Shown one piece after another: positions 26,623 through 34,965 of a stretch of 64,000 bases of DNA. The translations under genes were made by a program, and so were the position numbers. This stretch comes from Thalassospira profundimaris (GTDB lineage: Bacteria > Pseudomonadota > Alphaproteobacteria > Rhodospirillales > Thalassospiraceae). The stretch lies in NCBI RefSeq assembly GCF_003326675.1, contig NZ_JPWF01000001.1:186001-250000 (forward strand), given 5' to 3'. The stretch's first letter is position 1. Every line of letters starts with the position of its first letter. Below the pieces are notes generated by a model. It did no database searches and was not told the origin of the DNA. It worked only from the letters and a program-made list of their open reading frames with translations.

Positions 26623-26655
26623 CGGGCGGCCCGAAATAATCGGGTCGCCCGTTTT
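26623..26655 (+). terminator. terminator after metK
   Basis: CGGGCGGCCCGA pairs with TCGGGTCGCCCG (12 bp, one G-U) with loop AATAA and TTTT. Confidence 0.85.
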
Positions 26656-26733
26656 GATTATGTGATCTCTGTGCATCGGCGCGATGATCACACCGACCGA
26701 GATTTGTTCCGATCCTGATAAACTGATACGACC

Positions 26734-27453
26734 ATGCGCAACAAAGAACGTCCGTTACCGACCCCTGATCGCCCGAACTTCTATGGCCGTCGCGGAAGCC
26801 GACCGCTTAAGGATTCCCGCAAGGCGCTGGTCGATGCCATGTTGCCGAAGATCGGTATCAGCTATCCCGATGCGGCCGGGATTGATCCCAACAGCTATTT
26901 CGATGGCAATCATGATCAGCTGTGGCTTGAAATCGGTTTTGGTGGCGGCGAACATCTTGCCGGTCAGGCGCAGGCCAATCCGAATATTGGCATTATCGGT
27001 GCGGAACCGTTCATGGATGGTGTTGGAAGTCTGTTGCGTCACATTGATGAGCGTAATCTGAGGAATGTGCGCATCGTCGCGGATGATTCGCGCCCGTTGC
27101 TTTATAAGCTCAATGATGCGTGTTTTGATCGGGCGTTCCTGCTGTTTCCGGATCCGTGGCCCAAGAAACGCCATGCCGAGCGTCGCTTTATTGGCCCGAA
27201 AAACCTTGCTTTGCTGGCGCATCTTCTGAAGGACGGTGCAGAGTTTCGGGTTGCCAGTGATGATATGAAGTACATCTCCTGGACCTTGCAGCATATGCAC
27301 AACCATCCGGATTTTGAATGGCTGGCCGAGGGGGCCGATGACTGGCGCACTCCGCCGCAGGACTGGGTTAAAACCCGCTACGAGCAAAAAGCCCTTCGTC
27401 AGGGCAAGAAGTGCAACTATCTGCGCTTCCGCCGCATACCGCGCGAAAATTGA
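26734..27453 (+). CDS. trmB: tRNA (guanine-N7)-methyltransferase
   Basis: A 239-residue SAM-dependent methyltransferase that forms m7G46 in tRNA. The SAM loop E-I-G-F-G-G-G-E-H and the diagnostic L-L-F-P-D-P-W-P-K-K-R-H-A-E-R-R segment are present. The C-terminal W-V-K-T-R-Y-E-Q-K-A motif completes the family pattern. Length is normal. In related genomes it is commonly followed closely by rimP; here about 9.7 kb separate them. Confidence 0.95.
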   Translation: MRNKERPLPTPDRPNFYGRRGSRPLKDSRKALVDAMLPKIGISYPDAAGIDPNSYFDGNHDQLWLEIGFGGGEHLAGQAQANPNIGIIGAEPFMDGVGSLLRHIDERNLRNVRIVADDSRPLLYKLNDACFDRAFLLFPDPWPKKRHAERRFIGPKNLALLAHLLKDGAEFRVASDDMKYISWTLQHMHNHPDFEWLAEGADDWRTPPQDWVKTRYEQKALRQGKKCNYLRFRRIPREN

Positions 27454-27524
27454 TACCTATTGCCAGTTTCTATCGGCGTGTCCGGTGATGGTCCGGCGAT
27501 CCGGATATTACGATCAGTACGAAT

Positions 27525-27559
27525 AAACGGCTTCCGGTCATTTGATCGGAAGCCGTTTT
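27525..27559 (+). terminator. terminator after trmB
   Basis: A perfect 12-bp stem, AAACGGCTTCCG with CGGAAGCCGTTT, around a 10-base loop, followed by T. It marks the left boundary of the heme locus. Confidence 0.85.
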
Positions 27560-27606
27560 ACTATGCGAGCCAAGCAAATACAGGTTAATCCACAAAACTT
27601 GTTATT

Positions 27607-27625
27607 GAGAATGATTGTCATGTGC
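27607..27625 (+). promoter_or_regulatory. Fur-box-like site before the sigma factor gene
   Basis: GAGAATGATTGTCATGTGC matches the 19-bp E. coli Fur consensus GATAATGATAATCATTATC at 13 positions by direct comparison. It lies about 100 bp upstream of the FecI-type gene, so iron repression of the signalling pair is likely. Confidence 0.6.
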
Positions 27626-27728
27626 GTTAAAAGGCTTCTGTTACTGACCTGAAGTCGCTGCATTTCACTGCCGGAATATCGTATGTCCTGGCAACGCCTG
27701 CAGCTTGCAAAAGCCAGAGGTCCACACC

Positions 27729-28253
27729 GTGACAAACTGGGATGTCAACACACTGTTCCGAACCTACAGGCACCGGCTTGTGCAATTTGTCCGGCGTCGC
27801 AAGCTGTCGTGGCATCTTGCCGACGATATTGTCCAGGATACGTTTTTGCGGGTGGTTGCAACGCCATCCCTTCCTGAACAGCGATTTGCGCAATCCTATC
27901 TGTATCGGACGGCAAGCAATCTGGTCATTGATCATTTCCGCAGGGAAAGAATCATTTCATTTGTTTCCGAGCCGGACATGGCATTTGAATTGATTGCCGA
28001 TGACAGCCCGAGCCCCGAACAGATTGCATGGTCACGGCAGGAACTCCGGCGCTTGCAGGATGCCCTTGATACATTGCCCCGTGAACTTCGTGCGGTGTTC
28101 GTACTTGCCCGGCTTGAGGGCAAAACATATGTCGAAATCGGCAAGAAGCTCGGTATTCCAAGCCAGACCGCTTTCAGCCGGATGGTCAAGGCCCTTACCC
28201 TGATAAAGGACGTAATGGAGCCGGCCGAAAAAACAGATCCGGCCATCAGATAA
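27729..28253 (+). CDS. hasI: FecI-like ECF sigma factor (HasI-type)
   Basis: A 174-residue extracytoplasmic-function sigma factor. Region 2 reads L-A-D-D-I-V-Q-D-T-F-L-R-V and Y-L-Y-R-T-A-S-N-L-V-I-D-H-F-R-R. Region 4 reads L-P-R-E-L-R-A-V-F-V-L-A-R-L-E-G-K-T-Y-V-E-I-G-K-K-L-G. Start is GTG 27729 with AGAGG eight bases upstream. With the FecR-type gene next and a signalling receptor behind it, it should activate the heme-uptake genes when heme is sensed outside. The symbol follows the role by context. Confidence 0.85.
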   Translation: MTNWDVNTLFRTYRHRLVQFVRRRKLSWHLADDIVQDTFLRVVATPSLPEQRFAQSYLYRTASNLVIDHFRRERIISFVSEPDMAFELIADDSPSPEQIAWSRQELRRLQDALDTLPRELRAVFVLARLEGKTYVEIGKKLGIPSQTAFSRMVKALTLIKDVMEPAEKTDPAIR

Positions 28254-28347
28254 ATCCTGCTGACATCCGTCATAATAGAATGGGCTGAAAAAAGGCCGGT
28301 GCTAAGCGCTGTTTTTGTTTCTTGGGTCAACTCACAGAACTGCTGAT

Positions 28348-29268
28348 ATGAACCGCTATTCCGATATTGACGGCACTTTTGATACGCCTGCGGCACAGGC
28401 AGCGTACTGGTTTGCCTTGTTGCTTGATGGCAGTGAAACCGAACAGGACCGTCAGGATTTCGCCCGCTGGATCGAGAAGGACCCGCGCAATCGTCGTGCT
28501 TTTGGCGAGGTTGAACGTGTCTGGAGCGGCAGTTCGAGCCTCAATCTTGCCAATCAGGCAAAAGTTGGACGGCGTGCTTTTATGGCGGGCGGCTTGCTTG
28601 CCGGCATTCTTGCCACTGGTTGGGGTGCGCAAAGATATCATCCGATGGCGGATTTCCGAACTAGAACCGGCGAACGTCGTACCGTCAGCTTGCCCGGCGG
28701 GGTCAAAGCCACGCTTGCCAGTGACACGACCATGTCACTCGTGGCCGGATATGGAACGGCCGGTGTGGAATTGCATCACGGTGAAGTCTGGTTTGACCAT
28801 GCACCGGAAAATGGTGACTTTTTTGTCGCGTCGTCTGGTGGTCACAGCTGGTCGCGCGGCGGGAAATTTGACATCGCCCATTTTGGCGATGAAAGCACGG
28901 TGACCGTAGAAAGCAGAAATGTTGCCGTAAAGCTTGGCAATCAAATGGCACAGGTTACAGCTGATCACGCCCTGACCTATGGGCCCGATAAGCTTGGGCC
29001 GGTTCGCAAGGTCGATGTTACGACTGACCTTGCCTGGCGGAATGGTCAGCTTGTTTTCATGGGGGAACAGCTTGGCGATGTGGCGCGTATTCTTGAACGG
29101 TGGCAGGCCGGAAAGATCGTGATCATTGGCGATGACGTCGCGCGCCGCAAGGTGACGATGGTTGTCGACCTTGATCGGACACGTGGTGTCTTGCCGGCCC
29201 TTGCCGGGGCATTATCCCTAAAGGTTGATCAATTCACCGATTATCTCACGGTTATTCGGGCGGCTTGA
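28348..29268 (+). CDS. hasS: FecR-like sigma regulator (HasS-type)
   Basis: A 306-residue single-pass membrane protein that relays the receptor signal to the sigma factor. The cytoplasmic N-domain has the family pattern A-A-Y-W-F-A-L-L-L-D-G-S and F-A-R-W-I-E-K-D-P-R-N-R-R-A-F. The transmembrane segment G-G-L-L-A-G-I-L-A follows a twin arginine (G-R-R-A-F-M), which suggests Tat-dependent insertion. The periplasmic FecR domain contains T-R-T-G-E-R-R-T-V-S-L-P-G-G. ATG 28348 is preferred over an upstream in-frame alternative start. Confidence 0.85.
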   Translation: MNRYSDIDGTFDTPAAQAAYWFALLLDGSETEQDRQDFARWIEKDPRNRRAFGEVERVWSGSSSLNLANQAKVGRRAFMAGGLLAGILATGWGAQRYHPMADFRTRTGERRTVSLPGGVKATLASDTTMSLVAGYGTAGVELHHGEVWFDHAPENGDFFVASSGGHSWSRGGKFDIAHFGDESTVTVESRNVAVKLGNQMAQVTADHALTYGPDKLGPVRKVDVTTDLAWRNGQLVFMGEQLGDVARILERWQAGKIVIIGDDVARRKVTMVVDLDRTRGVLPALAGALSLKVDQFTDYLTVIRAA

Positions 29269-29458
29269 TTCTGCTGCGTTTAGGTAGGGCATCTGATCGA
29301 TGGCGATCTGGGTTCGAGCCGATTTATTATGCGAATAACAATTATTTTCAAAAAATATTATTTTAATTCAGATAAGTGGCTCCCCGTCTCGTCTCAGAAA
29401 GTAACGAAATAACGAATGCGAAGCATTTGCATCTCGTGAAATCAGGAGAAGAATAGCG

Positions 29459-32182
29459 ATGCCTTTAAACGGGGTGGGTCGTGTGAAGCACACGATCAAA
29501 AGAAACTGGACGACTTTCACTTCCTTGGGGGGAGTACGAACGATCGCGGCGACCGCACTTGGCGGAGCATTACTTGCTTTTGTCCCGGTTGCTGTATTGG
29601 CCCAGACAGCTGCGCAGATTACAGGCGGTTCTGTACCGGAACTCGGTCAGGCCGGTTTGTCAGAACAATCATTTGAATTCGATATCGAATCCCAATCGCT
29701 TGGGCGGGCCCTTGTCGTGTTTTCAAGGGTTTCAGGGATCGATGTTGTCGTTGACGGGGCATTGCCAGATACGATCACAAGCCCGGTCGTCAAAGGTGAA
29801 ATGTCGCCCGCAAATGCGCTTGATAATTTGCTGACAAATAGTGGGTTGGGCTGGGTTGTGCTGAATGCCACGACGATTTCTATCATTGATCCGAAGTCTG
29901 ATACCTCGGGGGCTGATGGCACAGTTATCGCGCCGGTGATTGTCACGGCAAACAGGCAGGCCTCGGGGCCAAATGGCGTGCCTGACGAGGTCTATGAAAC
30001 GCCGGGCTCAGTCGCAGTGATTACCCGGGAAAGCATGCAAAAGACACCGGTGCGCGAAGCCCGCGAAATTTTCAATCAGGTGGCCGGTGTCGATGTCGCG
30101 AATGATGCCCGCGATCCGGGTTTGACGGTTAATGTCCGCGGTCAGCAAGAAATGGGTCGCGTTAACGTAAACATCGATGGTGCACGTCAGAACTACAATC
30201 AGCTGACCCATGGGACGACATCGCGTGTCTATCTTGATCCGGCGCTGCTTGCAGAAGTGGGCATTGAAAAAAGCAATCTGACTAAAAATGGCGGTGCCGG
30301 TGCATCTGCGGGCATCGTGACGATGCGTACCCTTAATACCCAGGATATTCTTGATGATGATGAAGAATGGGGTGGCAAGGTAAATATCAGCCACGGTACC
30401 AACTCATACGACTTTGCCGGTGATGCATCCGCGGGTGTGCGTCTGTCGCCGAAATTTGATGTCTCTGCCGCCGTGAGCCGGAAGGTTGTCGGGAACTATC
30501 GTGCCGGGGCTCATAATCCGGGACTGTTTACCACCGGCAACGGAAACTATTACTCCACCGAAAACTCGCGGCCGGAATATACTTTTCTGCGACAGAGTTC
30601 GGGGTTGTTAAAGGCAAACATTTATCTGACCGAGGACCAGGAACTAAATCTTGGTTATGTCGGTTCGATGAGTGACTACGCCAAAACCAATGACGTCACG
30701 AACCTTTATACCGACTTTAACGAAACCGAAACTCATACCCTGACGGCCAAGCATGTCTGGAACCCGGCATCTGATTTGATTGATCTGAGTTCCAACCTGT
30801 ACTGGACGCGGACCGAAAACCACCAGTTCCGTCCGGAACGTCGCAATACATCCGGAACCGTTACCACAGACTCGTTTGATAACAATTACACCCTTGATAC
30901 CACGGGTGCGGATATTTCAAACCGCAGCGACATCGCCTTTGAAAAGGTCGGAGACGGTCTGAGCAGCGTAAGCCTGGATTACGGAACAGAACTGTTCCAT
31001 GACAAGGCCAAAACGACCGCGGATATGGGCGGCTTGGGAGGTTATGGTGCGGCCTATCAGGTTGTCGGGTCGACCCCGAGCGGCAAGCGCAATGTTTATG
31101 GCGGCTATGTCAACGCCACCTATGGCTGGAATGATATGTTCAGTCTGACCGGCGGTCTTCGCTATGACCGTTATGATCTTAATGGTGATGCGTTCTGGTG
31201 CGAGACGGTGGCGGCATCGGGAAATCTGTGTTCTGACGGGGGCACGCCACTTGATATTGATCTGTCCGAAAGCAAGGTCTCGCCGAGTTTTGGTGCAAGT
31301 ATCTCGCCGATCGAAGGTGTGCAGTTCTTTGCCAATTATCGTGAAAACATGCGTGCACCGACCATTCAGGAAGCGATGTTAAGTGGTGACCATATCGGTA
31401 ACGTCGGTATCCCGTTCTACTCAAACGCAAATTTGAAATCGGAACAATCTGAAACCCAGGAAGTCGGGGTCAACTTCAAATTCAATGATGTTGTTCAGAA
31501 AGGGGATGGTTTCCGGGCGAAGATCGCCTATTTCCGGTCCAAGATCGACAATTACACAACCATTGCCTATGTGCCGCAGCCGACAACACAGACCGTCATC
31601 CCGGGCCTTCTGATACAAAGCAAGATGGCTGCTGCAATGGTCAATCTTGATGACCCGGTTTATATCAACGGGACGGAGATGGAGCTGTCCTACGATGCGG
31701 GTCAGTACTATCTGGGCGGAACACTTACACTGTCCGATATGGATTTGCAGGGCAATTACAACCCGTTCGTTCTTGATACCGACTACGACCAGTATGCCAA
31801 TACGGGATTGTCTCCAACCGGCGTTGGAAGCCCGATTTACGGTGGTGCCAATCAGTTATACGGCATCTATGCGACGCCAAAGCGCAAATACACGCTTGAT
31901 GGCGGTATGCGGTTGTTTGATCGGGACCTTGTAATGGGGATGCGTGCGACATTTGTTAATCCGCAGGACAACTTCGGCAGCACCAGCACGTCCAGCATTG
32001 TTGGCCAATATTTCAAATATCGGGTCTTCGACTTCTATAGCTCATACGAGGTCAATGACAACGTGACGCTGCGCTTTGCCGTGAACAACATGTTTGATGA
32101 AGGCTATGTCCAGGGAACAGGCGGGACTTATGCCCCGGCTGCTGGTCGTACCGCAATAATCACACTTAGCGGTAACTTCTAA
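29459..32182 (+). CDS. hasR: TonB-dependent hemophore/heme receptor with signalling domain (HasR-type)
   Basis: A 907-residue outer-membrane receptor. A long signal peptide ends near A-V-L-A-Q (about residue 49). An STN signalling domain follows (residues about 70-150: F-D-I-E-S-Q-S-L-G-R-A-L-V-V-F-S), which contacts the FecR protein. Then come the plug (from about residue 175, with V-N-V-R-G-Q-Q-E-M-G-R-V-N-V-N-I-D-G) and the 22-strand barrel, ending in the C-terminal aromatic N-F. It should take heme from the adjacent hemophore, powered by TonB, which is not in the window. RBS AGGAGAA precedes ATG. The upstream 190 bp is AT-rich. Confidence 0.88.
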   Translation: MPLNGVGRVKHTIKRNWTTFTSLGGVRTIAATALGGALLAFVPVAVLAQTAAQITGGSVPELGQAGLSEQSFEFDIESQSLGRALVVFSRVSGIDVVVDGALPDTITSPVVKGEMSPANALDNLLTNSGLGWVVLNATTISIIDPKSDTSGADGTVIAPVIVTANRQASGPNGVPDEVYETPGSVAVITRESMQKTPVREAREIFNQVAGVDVANDARDPGLTVNVRGQQEMGRVNVNIDGARQNYNQLTHGTTSRVYLDPALLAEVGIEKSNLTKNGGAGASAGIVTMRTLNTQDILDDDEEWGGKVNISHGTNSYDFAGDASAGVRLSPKFDVSAAVSRKVVGNYRAGAHNPGLFTTGNGNYYSTENSRPEYTFLRQSSGLLKANIYLTEDQELNLGYVGSMSDYAKTNDVTNLYTDFNETETHTLTAKHVWNPASDLIDLSSNLYWTRTENHQFRPERRNTSGTVTTDSFDNNYTLDTTGADISNRSDIAFEKVGDGLSSVSLDYGTELFHDKAKTTADMGGLGGYGAAYQVVGSTPSGKRNVYGGYVNATYGWNDMFSLTGGLRYDRYDLNGDAFWCETVAASGNLCSDGGTPLDIDLSESKVSPSFGASISPIEGVQFFANYRENMRAPTIQEAMLSGDHIGNVGIPFYSNANLKSEQSETQEVGVNFKFNDVVQKGDGFRAKIAYFRSKIDNYTTIAYVPQPTTQTVIPGLLIQSKMAAAMVNLDDPVYINGTEMELSYDAGQYYLGGTLTLSDMDLQGNYNPFVLDTDYDQYANTGLSPTGVGSPIYGGANQLYGIYATPKRKYTLDGGMRLFDRDLVMGMRATFVNPQDNFGSTSTSSIVGQYFKYRVFDFYSSYEVNDNVTLRFAVNNMFDEGYVQGTGGTYAPAAGRTAIITLSGNF

Positions 32183-32296
32183 GCCGCTCGACAATCTGAA
32201 AGTTGACAACCGGTCAGGTATTTAACCTGACCGGAACAGCTTGTTATTTACATGTAAATTATTGTTTTTAAACAAAAAAATATATTGACTCACTGT

Positions 32297-32315
32297 GATA
32301 ATGAGACTCAATATC
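32297..32315 (+). promoter_or_regulatory. Fur box before the hemophore gene
   Basis: GATAATGAGACTCAATATC matches the Fur consensus GATAATGATAATCATTATC at 16 of 19 positions by direct comparison. It lies 50 bp before the hasA start and just downstream of a TTGACT (32285-32290) that may be a -35 element. Iron repression of hemophore secretion is the expected effect. Confidence 0.75.
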
Positions 32316-32364
32316 ATTACATCGCTTCAATGGTTGGGGCGAACAAAAGCTAGGAGATGCCGAG

Positions 32365-33102
32365 ATGGCTATTACGATTAATCTGAATGCCGACAGTTCA
32401 GGAAATGGCGTTGATTTGCAGGGAGTGTTTGACGCGTTCAACACAGGTTTTTCGCTTGGTTCGGGTAACCACGGTGCCTTCTTTGACGGTGCCCTTCCCG
32501 GTGGTTTTGGTGGTACGCAATATTATGCGGCTGATCTTGACAGCGGCACGACCTATACCGGTGCCGTTCTTGCGACTGCTGGTGCAAATGATTTTGCCTA
32601 TGACCTCAGCACCCACACCATCGTCGGCGACCTTGATGGTTTCTCGTTTGGTGAGACCCTTGCCTATAACAGCGGGTCCGGCCAGTACGAGTTTTCCGAC
32701 TCGTCAGTAGATATCTCGGGACTGGGCCTGTCGGGTAGCGATACCAATGCTGTTCTGACCGGAATCTACACCGGTAGCACCGCAACCCTCGAAGCCACTT
32801 TTGATGCCCAGGGTGTTGAAATCAATGGCAGCACCGGCAATGACACAATTTCCGGCTGGGCTGGCGATGATGTGCTGACCGGCCATGGCGGCGCGGACAC
32901 CTTCGTCTTTGATGAAAGCGCGAGCTTTGGCAATGATACGGTGACCGATTTCACGGACGGCACCGATCTTCTGGATATTGATTACAGCTCGGTCACGATC
33001 GGCGATGACGGTAACGGCAATGCGCTGATCACGCATGTCAACGGCACCATCACTTTGACCGGTGTTGACTATAATGACCTTGATGCAACCGACTTCGTTT
33101 AA
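32365..33102 (+). CDS. hasA: HasA-type heme-binding hemophore with RTX-like C-terminal repeats
   Basis: A 245-residue secreted protein without an N-terminal signal peptide. Residues 1-140 match the HasA fold: G-G-F-G-G-T-Q-Y, A-Y-D-L-S-T-H-T-I-V-G-D-L-D-G-F-S-F-G. By manual alignment with Serratia HasA, Y79 corresponds to heme ligand Tyr75, H84 to the supporting His83, and H36 is a candidate for ligand His32. Residues 155-181 hold three calcium-binding-type nonapeptides (G-S-T-G-N-D-T-I-S, G-W-A-G-D-D-V-L-T, G-H-G-G-A-D-T-F-V) absent from classical HasA. The C-terminal D-F-V suits type I secretion by the adjacent exporter. Confidence 0.85.
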   Translation: MAITINLNADSSGNGVDLQGVFDAFNTGFSLGSGNHGAFFDGALPGGFGGTQYYAADLDSGTTYTGAVLATAGANDFAYDLSTHTIVGDLDGFSFGETLAYNSGSGQYEFSDSSVDISGLGLSGSDTNAVLTGIYTGSTATLEATFDAQGVEINGSTGNDTISGWAGDDVLTGHGGADTFVFDESASFGNDTVTDFTDGTDLLDIDYSSVTIGDDGNGNALITHVNGTITLTGVDYNDLDATDFV

Positions 33103-33216
33103 CGAAAACGGCCCATCCCGCAAGTAGCGGAACGGGCACAAGGTCTTTGATTGCAGGGTGCCGCGCAACAGCGGCACCCACCTCATCCTATCCCAATTAT
33201 CTGGAATATAAAAAGC

Positions 33217-34965
33217 GTGTTTGGCAAAGCATCCAGCCGGCCAGGTTTGCAAACCGATGCATCACGGCCCCTGTCCGAAGCAATCGCATCCCTTCGTGCG
33301 GCCTTTCTGGCGGTCGCAGCACTGAGTGGTGTGTCCAACATCCTGATGCTGACCGGCCCGCTTTTCATGCTTCAGGTCTATGATCGGGTTCTGGCCAGTC
33401 AGAATATTCCAACGCTGGTCGCATTGATCCTTCTGGTCGGGTTTCTCTATCTGTTTTTGGGCTGTGTCGATGCCCTGCGCGCTAGGATGCTGATCAGGAT
33501 TGGCTGGCGGGTTGACGAAAAAATCGGTCCCACGGCCCTGGCGCAAACATTCGAACTTGGTTTGCGCAATGTGCGGATCAATAACCAGCCGCTCCATGAT
33601 CTTGATCAGATCAGACAGTTTCTTGGTGGTGCCGGGCCGGTGGCAATTTGCGATCTGCCCTGGATGCCGGTTTTTCTGGCAATCATCTTTGCTTTCCATC
33701 CGTGGCTGGGCGTTATGGCGCTTGTCGGCGGCGGCTTGCTGGTGGTTTTGACGCTTATCAGTGAACTTGTGACCCGGCAAAAGGTCGCCACCATGAACGG
33801 CCAGACGGTCAATCGCGAACGTCTAGTCGAAGCAGGCCGTCGCAATGCCGAAGCAATGCGGGCAATGGGCATGGAGGCCGCGTTCTCCGAAACATGGACG
33901 GCGCTGAACAATCGCTATTTGCGCGACAACACCACCGTTGGCGATGTGAATTCAACCTTCTCGGCCTTTATCAAGGTTATCCGTCTTGCCCTGCAATCCG
34001 GGGTTCTTGCACTTGGTGCCTATCTTGCGATCAATCAGGAAGTAACGCCGGGTTCGATGATTGCTGCCTCGATCCTGACAGCACGCGCCCTGTCGCCAAT
34101 TGAACAGGCCATTGGCAATTGGCGTGGATTTGTCGCCGCCCGCCTGGCGCGCCGCCGTCTTGATGAGATGCTTGGCAACGCAAACCGGGATGCATCACGG
34201 ACCAGTCTGCCTGCGCCCAAGGAAACGCTTGCGGTCTCCAATCTGGTGGTCGGTACCCATGACAACAACACCCCCGGACAAGGCAAGGTGTTATTACGCG
34301 TTAATGATCTGTCGCTGCGTGCCGGGGACGGCTTGGGTGTGATTGGGCCAAGTGGTTCGGGTAAATCGACTTTGGGTCGCGCCCTGATTGGTATCGGCAA
34401 GATACGTGGCGGAACGATCCGTCTGGATGGTGCAGAACTGTCGCAATGGGATCCGGTCGAGCTGGGCCGTCATATTGGCTACCTGCCACAGGATGTCGAA
34501 CTGTTTGACGACACGGTTGCCCGTAACATCGCCCGTTTGCAGAACGGTGCCCGTTCGAGTGACATCGTCGAGGCGGCCAAGTCGGCCGGTGTGCATGACA
34601 TGATCCTGTCTCTGCCCAATGGCTATGACACGCGGATCGGACTGGGGGGTGTTGTGCTTTCAGGTGGTCAACGTCAACGGATCGGTCTGGCGCGTGCATT
34701 GTTTGGTGATCCGTTTCTGATTGTGCTTGATGAACCCAATGCCAGTCTGGATGGCGCCGGTGAACAGGCATTATTGCATGCCGTTCAGAATGCACGCGCC
34801 CGCGGGGCGATTGTTGTTCTGATTGCGCACCGCCCCGGTGCCTTGGCCACCGTCAACCTGGCAACCGTTATTCAGGATGGCCAGCAGGTTGCGTTTGGCA
34901 AACGCGACGACATTCTGCGCAGAACAGTGCGACAGGTTGGCGATCAGGTAGGAGAAACCGCATGA
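33217..34965 (+). CDS. hasD: type I secretion ABC transporter for the hemophore (HasD/PrtD-like)
   Basis: A 582-residue fused permease-ATPase of the PrtD/HasD family, which exports proteins lacking a cleaved signal from cytoplasm to outside. The membrane domain (residues about 30-310) begins A-F-L-A-V-A-A-L-S-G-V-S-N-I-L-M-L-T-G-P-L-F-M-L-Q-V-Y-D-R-V. Walker A lies near residue 375 (G-P-S-G-S-G-K-S-T), the signature L-S-G-G-Q-R-Q-R-I-G near 481 and Walker B near 502. GTG 33217 is preferred; TTG 33151 would add 22 residues of poor family resemblance. No peptidase C39 domain is present. Confidence 0.88.
   Translation: MFGKASSRPGLQTDASRPLSEAIASLRAAFLAVAALSGVSNILMLTGPLFMLQVYDRVLASQNIPTLVALILLVGFLYLFLGCVDALRARMLIRIGWRVDEKIGPTALAQTFELGLRNVRINNQPLHDLDQIRQFLGGAGPVAICDLPWMPVFLAIIFAFHPWLGVMALVGGGLLVVLTLISELVTRQKVATMNGQTVNRERLVEAGRRNAEAMRAMGMEAAFSETWTALNNRYLRDNTTVGDVNSTFSAFIKVIRLALQSGVLALGAYLAINQEVTPGSMIAASILTARALSPIEQAIGNWRGFVAARLARRRLDEMLGNANRDASRTSLPAPKETLAVSNLVVGTHDNNTPGQGKVLLRVNDLSLRAGDGLGVIGPSGSGKSTLGRALIGIGKIRGGTIRLDGAELSQWDPVELGRHIGYLPQDVELFDDTVARNIARLQNGARSSDIVEAAKSAGVHDMILSLPNGYDTRIGLGGVVLSGGQRQRIGLARALFGDPFLIVLDEPNASLDGAGEQALLHAVQNARARGAIVVLIAHRPGALATVNLATVIQDGQQVAFGKRDDILRRTVRQVGDQVGETA

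Noticed and set aside
29269..29458. Fur box upstream of the TonB receptor
   Set aside because: The region is AT-rich with a partial palindrome (AATAACAATTATT) but its match to the Fur consensus is poor; control by the FecI-type sigma factor is more likely.
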